Shown here one piece after another: positions 53,914-63,245 of a DNA stretch of 63,454 bases (position 1 is the stretch's first letter; each line of letters opens with the position of its first letter). Source of the stretch: an uncultured Bacilli bacterium (lineage in GTDB: Bacteria; Bacillota_I; Bacilli_A; ML615J-28; CAG-313); the NCBI GenBank assembly GCA_934098295.1, contig CAKONV010000010.1, positions 1-63,454 of the forward strand, read 5' to 3'. The notes beneath the pieces are model-generated. The model did no database searches, was not told where the DNA came from, and saw nothing but the letters and a program-made list of their open reading frames with translations. The position numbers and the translations under genes were made by a program.

Positions 53914-55893
53914 CTATTCATTAATTTTCTTTTTTATATAACTAAATGTTACACTTAAAAAAGTGATAAAAGTTATAATATCTAAGGCTTTTTTATTGCA
54001 GCAACCTTTTTTATCATTTTGAGTTTTAAATTCTAAAGTATAAGTTTCTTCATGATAATTAGCAGTTTCGTTATAAGAATAAACGGTAAGTTTTACTTTG
54101 TAGTTTGTATTTGGTTCTAATAAACTATAATATAGTTTCATATTCAATTCATTAAAGTATTCTGTTTTTCCATTAAATTCTACTTTCATTTGGAAAAAAC
54201 TTGATCCAGGATCTTTAAGTTTTATTTCCACAGTGGCTTTAGATGTATCTACATCAATAGCGTTAAATGATTCTAGTTGTGCAAAGAGATTGCAAGTTTT
54301 TCCTTTAAAGACCGGACCTAAAAGATTTTTTTCTTCTAAAGTATCATATGTGAATATGATGTCATAATTACTAGCTTCTTTTAAAGAGGAAAATTCAACT
54401 TTTCCATCTTTTACTTCTATTCTCTTTTCATCAAGGGAAGCATAAATTTTTGTGATATTGTCATTTAAAAGTGAAACGTTAAGTGCTATTTTATGCTCAT
54501 CATTTGTTTCTTGTTCAACTGTAAATGGTAAGTCAACAACAATTAAAGTGGCATTAGCGACACGTCTTTCATTTCCATCCGATGGATTATTAACAATATC
54601 AAAGTCACCATCTTTATTAGCAACAATCATACATGATGATCCTCCACCATCATAATTAAATACATTATAAGCATTATACATGGTTTTATAAAAATTGGCC
54701 ATGTCTTCATAGTCCATTCCTGTTCTACCATTCTTAGCATCTCTTCCATCAATTACGCTTAGTGCGAAGCTACCATCTTCTTTTATAATAAAAGCTGTTC
54801 TTGGATGTACTTCGCAATTAATTTCATCCCAATTTCCAAAATCACTTGGATAACACTTTCCGTCTCTTACAATATGATAATAATAGGTTGTAGCACCAAC
54901 TACATTAGCGTAATCACCAAGAAATTCATATTGTGCTAATAATTGTTTATTATTAATATCTAAAGAATCAAATTCTTTATTTTTAGAAACAATATAATAG
55001 GTATATACATCAACGTTATCATAATTAAAATCAATCTTATCACTAAACTTTACAAAAGTACCAAGTGCAAAAGCATCACGTTCTACAAAATCGCTACCTT
55101 CTCTTTTGTCATGTCTTAAAGAAGTTCCTAACATTTGATATATTTTAGAATTGTTGATTGATTCTTTTCCCTTATAATTAGAAAAATAAATAGCTATTTC
55201 ACCATCTAAAGGTTCTTCATTGATTTTTGTGATTTTAAAATCAGTTGGTGTTTTTTTATGCTTTTCATAAAAGCTTATAGCAAGATACGATGTGTAATTA
55301 GAACTAGACCAATCGTTAGTATAATAAGCCTTTTTACCTGTTTCATCAAAGCCCAAAAAATTAGGTCTTTTAATATATTCATGTTTGAATGTTAAGTTAT
55401 CGGCTGTTCCTTGTTTATCGCTTACTCGGTAATTTAATCCATCGCAACTTTGAACAGCATCTAATTCACCAGAATTGTCTACATTTGTATTTGATAACCA
55501 GTTATTAGTAGCCACTAGGACTTTTTGTCCTGGGTGTTTTTTTTCATAATCTTTAGCAATACTTTCTAATGTTACTCTTGCCCAAGAATTTTCAACTCCA
55601 GAATTATAGGTCCATTGTACTACCTTTGCGGAAGAATTTTTATCGATATTGGCAGTATATATTTCTTGTCCTCTTCCATCAATATTTGTTTGTCCTGGCC
55701 AAACTCCTGGAGTAGTAATAAAATCACTTTTACTAGTACCTACATATTTATCTAATGTTACTCCATACCCTAAATCTATTGTTTCTAAACTTGTAGGATT
55801 GAATGAAGCTGATGCTTTTACATTAATAAAATAAGAAGTGTTTATAACAAGTAATAACAATATAAATACTATTGATAATCTAATTCTTTTCAT
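53914..55893 (-). CDS. Surface protein with NAGPA-type phosphodiester glycosidase domain
   Basis: About 659 residues: signal peptide (1-30, ends NVKASA), a beta region, and a phosphodiester alpha-GlcNAcase-like (DUF2233) domain about 90-490. The family's HPRTAFIIKEDGSFALSVIDG and VFNYDGGGSSCMIV segments (conserved Asp-Gly-Gly-Gly-Ser-Ser) are clear. A fibronectin-like or Ig-like region follows, and a C-terminal transmembrane helix with KKKINE tail anchors it to the membrane. The domain cleaves GlcNAc phosphodiesters or trims cell-surface glycopolymers. The ATG at 55893 is preferred to a TTG at 55899; it follows the membrane protein gene with no real gap. Confidence 0.88.
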   Translation of the reverse strand: MKRIRLSIVFILLLLVINTSYFINVKASASFNPTSLETIDLGYGVTLDKYVGTSKSDFITTPGVWPGQTNIDGRGQEIYTANIDKNSSAKVVQWTYNSGVENSWARVTLESIAKDYEKKHPGQKVLVATNNWLSNTNVDNSGELDAVQSCDGLNYRVSDKQGTADNLTFKHEYIKRPNFLGFDETGKKAYYTNDWSSSNYTSYLAISFYEKHKKTPTDFKITKINEEPLDGEIAIYFSNYKGKESINNSKIYQMLGTSLRHDKREGSDFVERDAFALGTFVKFSDKIDFNYDNVDVYTYYIVSKNKEFDSLDINNKQLLAQYEFLGDYANVVGATTYYYHIVRDGKCYPSDFGNWDEINCEVHPRTAFIIKEDGSFALSVIDGRDAKNGRTGMDYEDMANFYKTMYNAYNVFNYDGGGSSCMIVANKDGDFDIVNNPSDGNERRVANATLIVVDLPFTVEQETNDEHKIALNVSLLNDNITKIYASLDEKRIEVKDGKVEFSSLKEASNYDIIFTYDTLEEKNLLGPVFKGKTCNLFAQLESFNAIDVDTSKATVEIKLKDPGSSFFQMKVEFNGKTEYFNELNMKLYYSLLEPNTNYKVKLTVYSYNETANYHEETYTLEFKTQNDKKGCCNKKALDIITFITFLSVTFSYIKKKINE

Positions 55894-55899
55894 TTTCAA

Positions 55900-56625
55900 T
55901 TAATTGTTTTCGTCTTTATTTTCGTTTACAGCATTTTGATAGTTTTCATCATTAGCTCTATCTTCATCACTACGATTGACAGCTAAATAAGCACGAACGT
56001 TATTAGCATCAACTATATATTTAATATAGAAAACTAAATATGTTATTGAACATCCAATTAAAGCGAAACTTGCTAGAACTAAAATTGAAGCTGTAGCAAC
56101 AGTTAGATTAAGCATTGAACAATACATTATAATAGATACTACAGTTGTTACTCCAAGGAAAATACTAGCATATAATCCATCTTTGTACATTTTATTGCCT
56201 TGTGCACCTTCGTCTTTTACTTCCTTTGCTAAGTATATTATAAACAATACTGATAAAGCAGCTGAACCAATGCTATCAATTATTTGAATAGGCATTACAT
56301 CCTTAAGACTTTCACTAATAAAGTTCAATAATTCGTTTATATCTCCAGCTTCTATATAACTTAATAATTCATTAGAATCAATGGTTCCAGAAATACTATT
56401 CGCTACGATTCCCATTACCAAAGAAAAAACAAGACTACAAGAAATTGCTACTAACGCAATTTTAGTATTTTTGCTAGATACAACTTTTAAAAATTGTACA
56501 AGCCCTACAATTATAAAAATTCCACCTATAATTTCTGCATAAGGAATTGTTGTTCCAAATGGTAAAATCTTTACAATTAAACCAATAAAAATTTTCTTCA
56601 TGGCTGACGCCTTTTTTTCATTCAT
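55900..56625 (-). CDS. Multi-pass membrane protein of unknown function
   Basis: About 241 residues, six or more hydrophobic helices, and an acidic C-terminus (SDEDRANDENYQNAVNENKD). No family recognised. ATG at 56625 is supported by AAGGAGGAG six bases upstream; the ATG at 56643 lies before that site. It is co-transcribed with the glycosidase-like surface protein, so it may assist its membrane function. Confidence 0.78.
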   Translation of the reverse strand: MNEKKASAMKKIFIGLIVKILPFGTTIPYAEIIGGIFIIVGLVQFLKVVSSKNTKIALVAISCSLVFSLVMGIVANSISGTIDSNELLSYIEAGDINELLNFISESLKDVMPIQIIDSIGSAALSVLFIIYLAKEVKDEGAQGNKMYKDGLYASIFLGVTTVVSIIMYCSMLNLTVATASILVLASFALIGCSITYLVFYIKYIVDANNVRAYLAVNRSDEDRANDENYQNAVNENKDENN

Positions 56626-56734
56626 AAAAATCTCCTCCTTCATTTTTATAATTATATTATACCATTATTAATTTTATTAATCAACATAATTATATTAAAA
56701 AGTAAACGTATACGAAATATTTTTACAAAAAATA

Positions 56735-56771
56735 ATAAAAAGATTAGTTCTTTTTAATTTGAACTAATCTT
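56735..56771 (-). terminator. Terminator of the MATE gene
   Basis: 11-bp perfect stem AAGATTAGTTC / GAACTAATCTT with 10-base loop followed by a U-run on the minus strand; it overlaps the MATE stop codon by one base. Confidence 0.85.
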
Positions 56772-58135
56772 TATTCAGTTTTTATCGTTTTTTTATAAAT
56801 TATTAAAAATAATATTATCGCAATTAAAGCTGCCATTATTTCAGCCACTGGAGTTGCAATCGAAACTCCATATATGCCAATATTTTTCTTTAATATAAAC
56901 ATTAGCGGAATATCAAATAATCCTTTTCTTAGGATTGATAAAATAAATGAACAAACTTTTTTACCTAAGGCCTGAAAGAAGGTATTTATAGAAAATGATA
57001 ATGCGCACAAAGGAACAGCATAAGCAATAATATTTAAGAAAGAAACTCCGTGTTTTACAACTTCTTCATCTTTTATGAAAAAAGTAATAAAACTTGAAGT
57101 AAATATTTTAAATAGCATCATAATTATTAATGCGAAACTAATACTAGTAGCGAGCATAAAGAAGAAACCTTTTTTCATTCTTTTATATTCTTTAGCAGCA
57201 TAATTAAAAGCAATAAAAGGTAACATACCTTGAGTTATACCCATACAAATATTAAAGGCCAGTGTATTAGTTTTTTTAGCAACGCCCATACCAGCAATTA
57301 CATTTGTTCCATATTCATTTAAAAGTTTATTAACAAAAATGTTGGAAACCATTGCAAGAGTTGTACCAATAGCAGCGGGAAAACCAATTAATAAGACATT
57401 GCTTACAATTTCTTTATCAAAAGAAACATTTTTAATATTTAAGGTAAAAATACCATTATTTTTATTTTTTGATATATATATAATAAAGTACAGTGTAGCA
57501 ATAAAGTTAGATAAAGCCGTCGCAATAGCTGCTCCAATTACTTCATTACCTTTAGGTAAAATAACAAACATGAATAACGGATCTAGTATAATATTTAGAA
57601 TGCCACCAATACCCATTCCAAAACTTGATTCTTTCGAGGCTCCAACTGATCTGACTAAATGTCCAAGTACATTATTTAAAATAGTAGGAATCCCCCCTAT
57701 TACTACTGTTGTTATTATATAATCTTTACAATAATTAAAAGTTTGTTCATCGCCACCTGCAAAATAAATGATTTTTTTGTTAAAAATGAAAATTATTAAT
57801 GCATAGATAATTGCTACAATAATAGAACCATATAAAGAAAAGGCAAATACTGAACAAGCTTTTTCTTTTTTGTTACCACCTAAAAATCTAGCAATAAGAC
57901 TAGATCCACCAATACCAAAAAGATTAGCTATGGCATTTAGAATTACAAATAAAGGCATGCATACCGCAAGAGCAGCTACTGCTGCTGAATTGTTTGTCTT
58001 TCCCAAAAACCAAGTATCAGCATAATTATATATTATTACTATTATTTGAGAAATAATAGTGGGAATAACCAAAGCTAAAAAAGCTTTAGGAATTGAATAT
58101 GTTTTAAATATTTCTATTTTTTTATCATCATTCAT
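56771..58135 (-). CDS. MATE-family efflux transporter
   Basis: 454 residues, twelve transmembrane helices in two halves, with the MATE signatures (IPTIISQIIVIIYNYADTWFLG in TM1, GIGGSSLIARFLGGN near 75-90 and the matching LIGFPAAIGTTLAMVSNIFV in the second half). It exports cationic compounds in exchange for Na+ or H+. GAAAGGAA ribosome site; single gene with its own terminator. A second MATE pump with MarR control lies 1.2 kb away. Confidence 0.94.
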   Translation of the reverse strand: MNDDKKIEIFKTYSIPKAFLALVIPTIISQIIVIIYNYADTWFLGKTNNSAAVAALAVCMPLFVILNAIANLFGIGGSSLIARFLGGNKKEKACSVFAFSLYGSIIVAIIYALIIFIFNKKIIYFAGGDEQTFNYCKDYIITTVVIGGIPTILNNVLGHLVRSVGASKESSFGMGIGGILNIILDPLFMFVILPKGNEVIGAAIATALSNFIATLYFIIYISKNKNNGIFTLNIKNVSFDKEIVSNVLLIGFPAAIGTTLAMVSNIFVNKLLNEYGTNVIAGMGVAKKTNTLAFNICMGITQGMLPFIAFNYAAKEYKRMKKGFFFMLATSISFALIIMMLFKIFTSSFITFFIKDEEVVKHGVSFLNIIAYAVPLCALSFSINTFFQALGKKVCSFILSILRKGLFDIPLMFILKKNIGIYGVSIATPVAEIMAALIAIILFLIIYKKTIKTE

Positions 58136-58189
58136 AGCTTTTTCCTTTCAATATTTATTATACCACAAATTATTCTTTGTATATATTCT

Positions 58190-58218
58190 TTGACATATTT
58201 TTGTTTTTTTGATAAGAT
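58190..58218 (+). promoter_or_regulatory. Promoter of the small lipoprotein gene
   Basis: TTGACA (58190-58195), 17-bp spacer, TAAGAT (58213-58218). Confidence 0.7.
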
Positions 58219-58280
58219 ATAGGTGTTAATTAATAATATTAATCTAATATTGATAATATTATTTTATTGGAGGAAATGAA

Positions 58281-58757
58281 ATGAAAAAAATTTTTCTATT
58301 AGTCGCTATGCTTTGTTTAATGTTTTTTTCAACAGCGTGTGCAAACAAAGAAAAAGATTTTACTTGTGATGAATTGACAATAACGTTAGACAGTTCTTTT
58401 ACTGAAAGTAGCCAAGTAGGATACAACAAAGTATTTCTTTCTAAAAAATACTTAGTTGCTATAACTAAAAATACTACTATGGAATCTTATAATCTAGATG
58501 AATTTACTGAACTTGTTGAAAAGAATACAAACTTAAAATTAGATTTTATTAAAGATACTACGGCTAGCGGTGTTGAAATGTCTTATACATTATATGATAA
58601 TTTTGGAGCTAACAATATTGAATATTCATATTTGTCTGCTTTCTATAAATATAATGGAACATTCTTTGCTATGGATATGGCAGTTGAAAAGAGTAAAATG
58701 TCTGATAAAGTTAAACAACAATTTATTACTTGGGCTAAATCAGTAACTTTTAATTAG
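58281..58757 (+). CDS. Small putative lipoprotein
   Basis: 158 residues with lipobox FSTAC (Cys20) and a compact alpha/beta domain (TITLDSSFTESSQVGYNKVF, MDMAVEKSKMSDKVKQQFITW) of the type seen in many unclassified Firmicutes lipoproteins. No enzyme motif. TTGGAGG ribosome site; its own promoter and terminator. Confidence 0.82.
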   Translation: MKKIFLLVAMLCLMFFSTACANKEKDFTCDELTITLDSSFTESSQVGYNKVFLSKKYLVAITKNTTMESYNLDEFTELVEKNTNLKLDFIKDTTASGVEMSYTLYDNFGANNIEYSYLSAFYKYNGTFFAMDMAVEKSKMSDKVKQQFITWAKSVTFN

Positions 58758-58772
58758 ACTTAATTACTTAAG

Positions 58773-58801
58773 AGAATGATTTTTTAAATCATTCTTTTTT
58801 T
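58773..58801 (+). terminator. Terminator of the small lipoprotein gene
   Basis: 10-bp stem AGAATGATTT / AAATCATTCT with a 3-base loop, followed by seven U residues. Confidence 0.88.
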
Positions 58802-58810
58802 GTTACTTGC

Positions 58811-58838
58811 TTGACAAATTATTTTTAAATACTATAAT
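58811..58838 (+). promoter_or_regulatory. Promoter of the MarR/MATE operon
   Basis: TTGACA (58811-58816), 16-bp spacer, TATAAT (58833-58838). Confidence 0.8.
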
Positions 58839-58842
58839 AGTA
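58830..58842. promoter_or_regulatory. Candidate MarR operator over the -10 box
   Basis: Perfect palindrome TACTAT-A-ATAGTA covering the -10 box, the common position of MarR autorepressor sites. Confidence 0.55.
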
Positions 58843-58878
58843 TGTACAAATACTTTTTTAAAAGGAGATTTTTTTATT

Positions 58879-59307
58879 ATGACATCAAAGGCTAAAAAGA
58901 TTTGGGAAGTTTGGGGAAAATCTGGATCGCTATATACATTGTGGGCCAACAATAATAAAATAAATTCCTATCAACTATTTGTTTTTTATGCTATCGATGG
59001 ATATTCTAGTATAACCCAAAAGTTAATTGTTGAGTATACAGGGCTTTCTAAACAAACGGTAAATAGCGTAATTAGAACATTAAAAAAAGATGGTTACATA
59101 GAACTAGATCGTGATCCTAATAATCTTAGAGAAAAGTTAGTTAAATTAACTGATAAAGGAAAAGAGTATTCATCAAAATTACTTAGGCCTTTACATGAAA
59201 TAGAAAATAAGGTTATTAAATTAATCGGTAGTAATCGTATTGATGAAATGATGGATACAATTGAACTTTTCACAACTATGTTTGAAAAGGAGGTTAAAAA
59301 TGGATAA
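58879..59307 (+). CDS. MarR-family transcriptional regulator
   Basis: About 142 residues from ATG at 58879 (AAAGGAG upstream); an upstream TTG at 58807 would lie before the promoter and is rejected. The winged HTH is at about 45-105 (SITQKLIVEYTGLSKQTVNS, then VIRTLKKDGYIELDRDPNNLREK with the wing Asp-Arg). It probably represses the MATE gene that overlaps its stop (ATGGATAA) and is released by a ligand or drug. Confidence 0.92.
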   Translation: MTSKAKKIWEVWGKSGSLYTLWANNNKINSYQLFVFYAIDGYSSITQKLIVEYTGLSKQTVNSVIRTLKKDGYIELDRDPNNLREKLVKLTDKGKEYSSKLLRPLHEIENKVIKLIGSNRIDEMMDTIELFTTMFEKEVKNG

Positions 59308-60619
59308 GTCCCTTAAGAAAAAATTTTTAATCTTTGTGCTTCCATCCATTTTATCTTTTGCTTTATCCGGAGTATATACCATTGTTGATGGTTTTTTTAT
59401 TGGACAAAGACTTGGTGATATTGGGCTTACATCCATTACTTTAAGTTATCCATTAGCGGCTTTAATTGGAGCTATTGGTACAGGAATAGGGATGGCAGGA
59501 GCGATTATCTTCACAATTTTTGAAAGTCAAAATAAGGAAAAAGAGAAAAAAGAATGCTTTTCAAGTACGATACTTTTAATCATATCTGTAAGTATTTTGT
59601 TAACAATATTATTAATAATATTTATTCGCCCATTGTTAAGCCTATTGGGTGCTAAAGGTGAGGTTTTAACGATTTCTATTGAATATGCTAGAGTAATTGC
59701 CTTAGGTAGTATTTTTCAACTTTGTGCAACAGCTTTTGTGCCATTCATTAGAAATATGGGAAGTTCCTCTTTTGCAGTTATTGCCATGATTTTGGGATTT
59801 TTAACTAACATTATTTTAGATTTCGTTTTTATATGGGTTTTAAAACTTGGAATGATGGGAGCCGCTTTAGCTACAATTATTGGTCAAGCTATCACTATGA
59901 TAGCAGCTATTACTTTCTTTATTATTAAAAAGTATAAGCCTCGCCAAATGCCTCTTAAAACAATATTTTCTTATCAAAAAAAGATTTTAAAATTATCTGT
60001 TTCTCCTTTTGGTTTAACTATTTCCCCAACCATAACTATGTTATTTATGAATTATTTTCTTCTTCTATATGGAGGAGAAAAAGCTGTTGCTATTTATGGT
60101 TGTATTGGCTATGTAATTTCCATTGTTTATTTATTCCTACAAGGTGTAGGTGATGGAGCTCAACCATTATTAAGCAGTTATTATGGAAGAAAAGAGGATA
60201 GTTCTGTTAATTATCTCTACAAGTTATCTTGTATTACCGCAATAATTATTACTCTTATATGTTTAGGTGTATTAACCATTACAAAAGATAAGATTGGAAT
60301 ATTGTTTGGTTCTTCTAAAGAAACAAATCTAGAAGTTTCTAAATATTTAATTTATTTTTTATCCACATTATTATTAGTGGCATTTGTTCGTATTACTACT
60401 TCTTATCTTTATGCTACAGAAAAAGTAATATTATCATATATATTAGTTTATATTGAACCAATTTGTACTATTATTCTTTTAATTTTCTTACCTCTAATAT
60501 TTAAATTAAATGGCGTATGGTTATCAGTACCTATCGCCCAACTGTTAACATTTATAGTTGCAATTTTTATTAAATTATATTTAAACAAAAAAAAGATAAC
60601 TAATACTGAAGATAATTAA
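59300..60619 (+). CDS. MATE-family efflux transporter under MarR control
   Basis: About 439 residues, twelve helices. ATG at 59300 is set by AAGGAGG within the MarR gene end. MATE signatures: LPSILSFALSGVYTIVDGFF in TM1, GAIGTGIGMAGAIIFTIFES near 65-85 and the second-half VSPFGLTISPTITMLFMNYF. It is closest in look to the DinF/NorM-like pumps of gut Firmicutes. Exports toxic organic cations or antimicrobials; inducer unknown. Confidence 0.94.
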   Translation: MDKSLKKKFLIFVLPSILSFALSGVYTIVDGFFIGQRLGDIGLTSITLSYPLAALIGAIGTGIGMAGAIIFTIFESQNKEKEKKECFSSTILLIISVSILLTILLIIFIRPLLSLLGAKGEVLTISIEYARVIALGSIFQLCATAFVPFIRNMGSSSFAVIAMILGFLTNIILDFVFIWVLKLGMMGAALATIIGQAITMIAAITFFIIKKYKPRQMPLKTIFSYQKKILKLSVSPFGLTISPTITMLFMNYFLLLYGGEKAVAIYGCIGYVISIVYLFLQGVGDGAQPLLSSYYGRKEDSSVNYLYKLSCITAIIITLICLGVLTITKDKIGILFGSSKETNLEVSKYLIYFLSTLLLVAFVRITTSYLYATEKVILSYILVYIEPICTIILLIFLPLIFKLNGVWLSVPIAQLLTFIVAIFIKLYLNKKKITNTEDN

Positions 60620-60650
60620 AACTGAGTTTTATTAGAACTCAGTTTTTTAT
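60618..60650. terminator. Terminator of the MarR/MATE operon
   Basis: 11-bp stem AAAACTGAGTT / AACTCAGTTTT with 7-base loop and U-run on the plus strand; it lies between convergent genes. Confidence 0.9.
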
Positions 60651-60652
60651 AT

Positions 60653-61339
60653 TTAAAATTTTTTTACTTTGATATTATTCCATTCTCTTCTTTCACACCA
60701 ATATAAAGTGTTTTCGGATGCATCAAAAACCATGCTTACAATTGTTGGACAAATTTCTTGAGATGTAGCTTTTAGTATAGAAAACATATCGTTAATAGAA
60801 AAATCAATAGAACTATTTTTTGACATTTCCATGGCTTTATTGTATCTATCAAGTCCCATCCATGGGTGTAGTTCTTTATCCATTTTAAAAGGTGAAAAAT
60901 TAGTAAGAACAAAAAACTTAGGTTTTACTAAATATTTATATCCTTGACCAGGAACTATTATTAAACTATCTCCTTGTTTAGAAGAAATTTGTGCTTGAAA
61001 AGTGATTCCATCTACACTACATATCAAATTCTTTTTAGCTAATTCTAAAGCCTCATTAATTGTTTTTTTCTTTGTTAATATATCAATATCAAGGTTAAGT
61101 AAATTAATTTGGTTTTCTACTATTTTGTTACTCCTATTATCAAATGGATAACAAGTTGGCATGGCTACAAAATCACCACGATTATTAACTCCGAATAATG
61201 GCAACCAACCTTCCTTGGCATCTAGTATATATATGCTAACATTATCATTACTAGTTTCTACTTTCCATTGCATATTTAATAAATCTAAGTTCCAGCCAAT
61301 AATTGGCTTTTTAAAATTAGTTACAATACTTGTACACAT
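60653..61339 (-). CDS. Ntn-hydrolase, linear amide C-N hydrolase/choloylglycine hydrolase-like
   Basis: 228 residues beginning MCTS: after Met removal, Cys2 is the N-terminal nucleophile of the choloylglycine hydrolase/penicillin V acylase fold. GWNLDLLN (Asp19) matches the GRNLD block of bile salt hydrolases, but the Arg is Trp16; NNRGDFVAMP, LTNFSP and LYWCERREW near the C-terminus follow the family order. It is about 90 residues shorter than ordinary bile salt hydrolases (about 320). It may cleave bile amides or other linear amides such as N-acyl amino acids or signal lactones. Confidence 0.8.
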   Translation of the reverse strand: MCTSIVTNFKKPIIGWNLDLLNMQWKVETSNDNVSIYILDAKEGWLPLFGVNNRGDFVAMPTCYPFDNRSNKIVENQINLLNLDIDILTKKKTINEALELAKKNLICSVDGITFQAQISSKQGDSLIIVPGQGYKYLVKPKFFVLTNFSPFKMDKELHPWMGLDRYNKAMEMSKNSSIDFSINDMFSILKATSQEICPTIVSMVFDASENTLYWCERREWNNIKVKKF

Positions 61340-61374
61340 TTTTATTTTCTCTTTATATAAATGGAGCTTGCTAT

Positions 61375-62322
61375 TTATTTTAAATCATTTTTTCGATTAT
61401 TCTTTGGCCCTATGGTGTCATATGTCCAACCCTCACCATTAATTTCATGAGCTCTTGCAATTGTAACAAAGGCCATTTTATCAATATTTTTCACTATAGA
61501 AATTAATGATTGATATTGACTAATGTTAAAAGAAACGATTATCATTTTTTTATCTTCATTAGAAAAACCCCCAATGACATTAACAATGGTTGTTGTTCTA
61601 TCCAATACATCAATGACTGCCTTATTAATTTCTTCATATTTGTCGGATATAATTTGAGCTACAAAAGCTTTTGATGAACCTAAGAATAATTTATCAATGA
61701 CAATAGCACATATAAAAGCCGATGTTATACCTAATAAAGAAATTACAAGATCTTTTATAACAATCATACCAAGCATTACGGTCAAAGCATCAAGGATAAA
61801 AATAACAACCGAACTTTTAAATCTTTTAATATATTTGCATATTATAAAAGCCAAAATATCTAATCCTCCGGTTGACCCACCGCCTAAAAAAGTAATGGCA
61901 CATCCGGCTCCTACAAAAGCTCCACCAAACAAAGCCGCTAAAATAATTGCAATATCTTTATATTGTCCAGTTGTAAGATTGAAAAAATCAACATTACTAG
62001 CAAGTTTATATGCAAGGGGAAGAAAAATGAAATAAACAATGGCAGATAATAATGTTTTAGCTGCAAATTCTTTTCCTAAGATGATAGTTCCTAGAATGAA
62101 AAAAACTACCATTAGAATATCCGCATAGATATCTTTATCAATACCAAATGGTAAAATATTTTTTAATATAATAGCGATTCCGGAAACACCACCTGTTACT
62201 AAATCAAATGGTAAAAGAAAGATACCAGTTCCAAAGGCTAAAATGATAGTTCCTAGAACTACTAATAGGTTGTTTTTAATAAAAATTAAAATTTCTTCTC
62301 TTGTCAGTTTTCTTTTTTTCAT
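61375..62322 (-). CDS. YitT-family membrane protein (DUF161 with DUF2179 domain)
   Basis: 315 residues: five to six transmembrane helices with two DUF161 units (GIFLLPFDLVTGGVSGIAII and LGGGSTGGLDILAFIICKYI) and a C-terminal cytoplasmic DUF2179 domain about 225-300 (DRTTTIVNVIGGFSNEDKKM). A common Firmicutes protein of unproven function. The ATG follows the aldo/keto reductase stop by four bases, with AGGTAAG as ribosome site, so the two are co-transcribed. Confidence 0.93.
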   Translation of the reverse strand: MKKRKLTREEILIFIKNNLLVVLGTIILAFGTGIFLLPFDLVTGGVSGIAIILKNILPFGIDKDIYADILMVVFFILGTIILGKEFAAKTLLSAIVYFIFLPLAYKLASNVDFFNLTTGQYKDIAIILAALFGGAFVGAGCAITFLGGGSTGGLDILAFIICKYIKRFKSSVVIFILDALTVMLGMIVIKDLVISLLGITSAFICAIVIDKLFLGSSKAFVAQIISDKYEEINKAVIDVLDRTTTIVNVIGGFSNEDKKMIIVSFNISQYQSLISIVKNIDKMAFVTIARAHEINGEGWTYDTIGPKNNRKNDLK

Positions 62323-62326
62323 TTTC

Positions 62327-63136
62327 TTACCTACTTATGTTTTCTAATATATTCATATCTTCATCACTTATATTGAAATTAATAAATAAATTTTCTTTCA
62401 TAAATTCCTTATGGGTAGTTTTTGAAATTGTTACCGTATTATGTTGAATAGCAAATTGTAAACATAATTGTGAAATCGTTGCGTTATATTTTCGAGCCAT
62501 TTTCTTTATTTTATCACTTTCAATCTTCTTAGCAAGAGCAATTGGGGAATAAGCTTCTACCACAATTCCTTCCTTTTGACAAAATTCTATTATATCCCAT
62601 GGTTTATGATATATATTAAATTCAATTTGATTAACCATTGGTTTTATATTGGCATTATCAATAATATTCTTCAAATCTAAAACATCAAAATTGGATACGC
62701 CAATAGCTCTTATTATTCCTTCTTCATAAGCTTCTTCTAAAGCTTTATAAACTTGTAAATTTTCTTCGTAATATCTATTCTCTAAACTATTCATTTCTTC
62801 AAATGGCCTTGGAGCATGAATTAGCATTAAATCAATATAATTAAGTCCTAAATTTTGTAGTGATAATTTAATGTTTTCTTTAGCTTCATTATATGTTTTT
62901 ACTTCGGCTGGTATTTTAGATGTAATAAAAAGATTGCTTCTTTTTACTTGGCTTTCTTTTATTCCTTCACCAACTTCCTTTTGGTTGTTATACATAATGG
63001 CTGTATCAATATGTCTATAACCAATTTTTAAAGCATCTTTTATTGTTTTTTTGGTGATAGCATTATCGATTTGCCAAGTTCCAAATCCCATAATTGGAAT
63101 AGTAATATCATTATAAAGTTTCATTTCTTTTAACAT
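62327..63136 (-). CDS. Aldo/keto reductase
   Basis: About 269 residues of the (alpha/beta)8 family. The catalytic tetrad is visible as Asp in GYRHIDTAIMYNNQKEVG (Asp and Tyr), Lys in FITSKIP, and His in LIHAPRP. The NADPH-binding end is AYSPIALAKK with the SKTTH block near the C-terminus. It reduces aldehydes or ketones, and the closest style is 2,5-diketo-gluconate reductase-like. ATG at 63136 is preferred because GAGGAG stands 7 bases before it; the ATG at 63151 overlaps that site. Confidence 0.93.
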   Translation of the reverse strand: MLKEMKLYNDITIPIMGFGTWQIDNAITKKTIKDALKIGYRHIDTAIMYNNQKEVGEGIKESQVKRSNLFITSKIPAEVKTYNEAKENIKLSLQNLGLNYIDLMLIHAPRPFEEMNSLENRYYEENLQVYKALEEAYEEGIIRAIGVSNFDVLDLKNIIDNANIKPMVNQIEFNIYHKPWDIIEFCQKEGIVVEAYSPIALAKKIESDKIKKMARKYNATISQLCLQFAIQHNTVTISKTTHKEFMKENLFINFNISDEDMNILENISR

Positions 63137-63204
63137 TTTATCACTCCTCATATATAGTATAGCACAATTTCCAATAAAATTAAAAAATAAAAAGAATATT
63201 TTTT

Positions 63205-63233
63205 AAAAAAAGCTGTAGTTTATACCTACAGCT
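63205..63233 (-). terminator. Terminator after the tRNA gene
   Basis: 8-bp stem AGCTGTAG / CTACAGCT followed by seven U residues on the minus strand, 13 bases after the tRNA CCA end. Confidence 0.88.
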
Positions 63234-63245
63234 AAAGATCAATAA

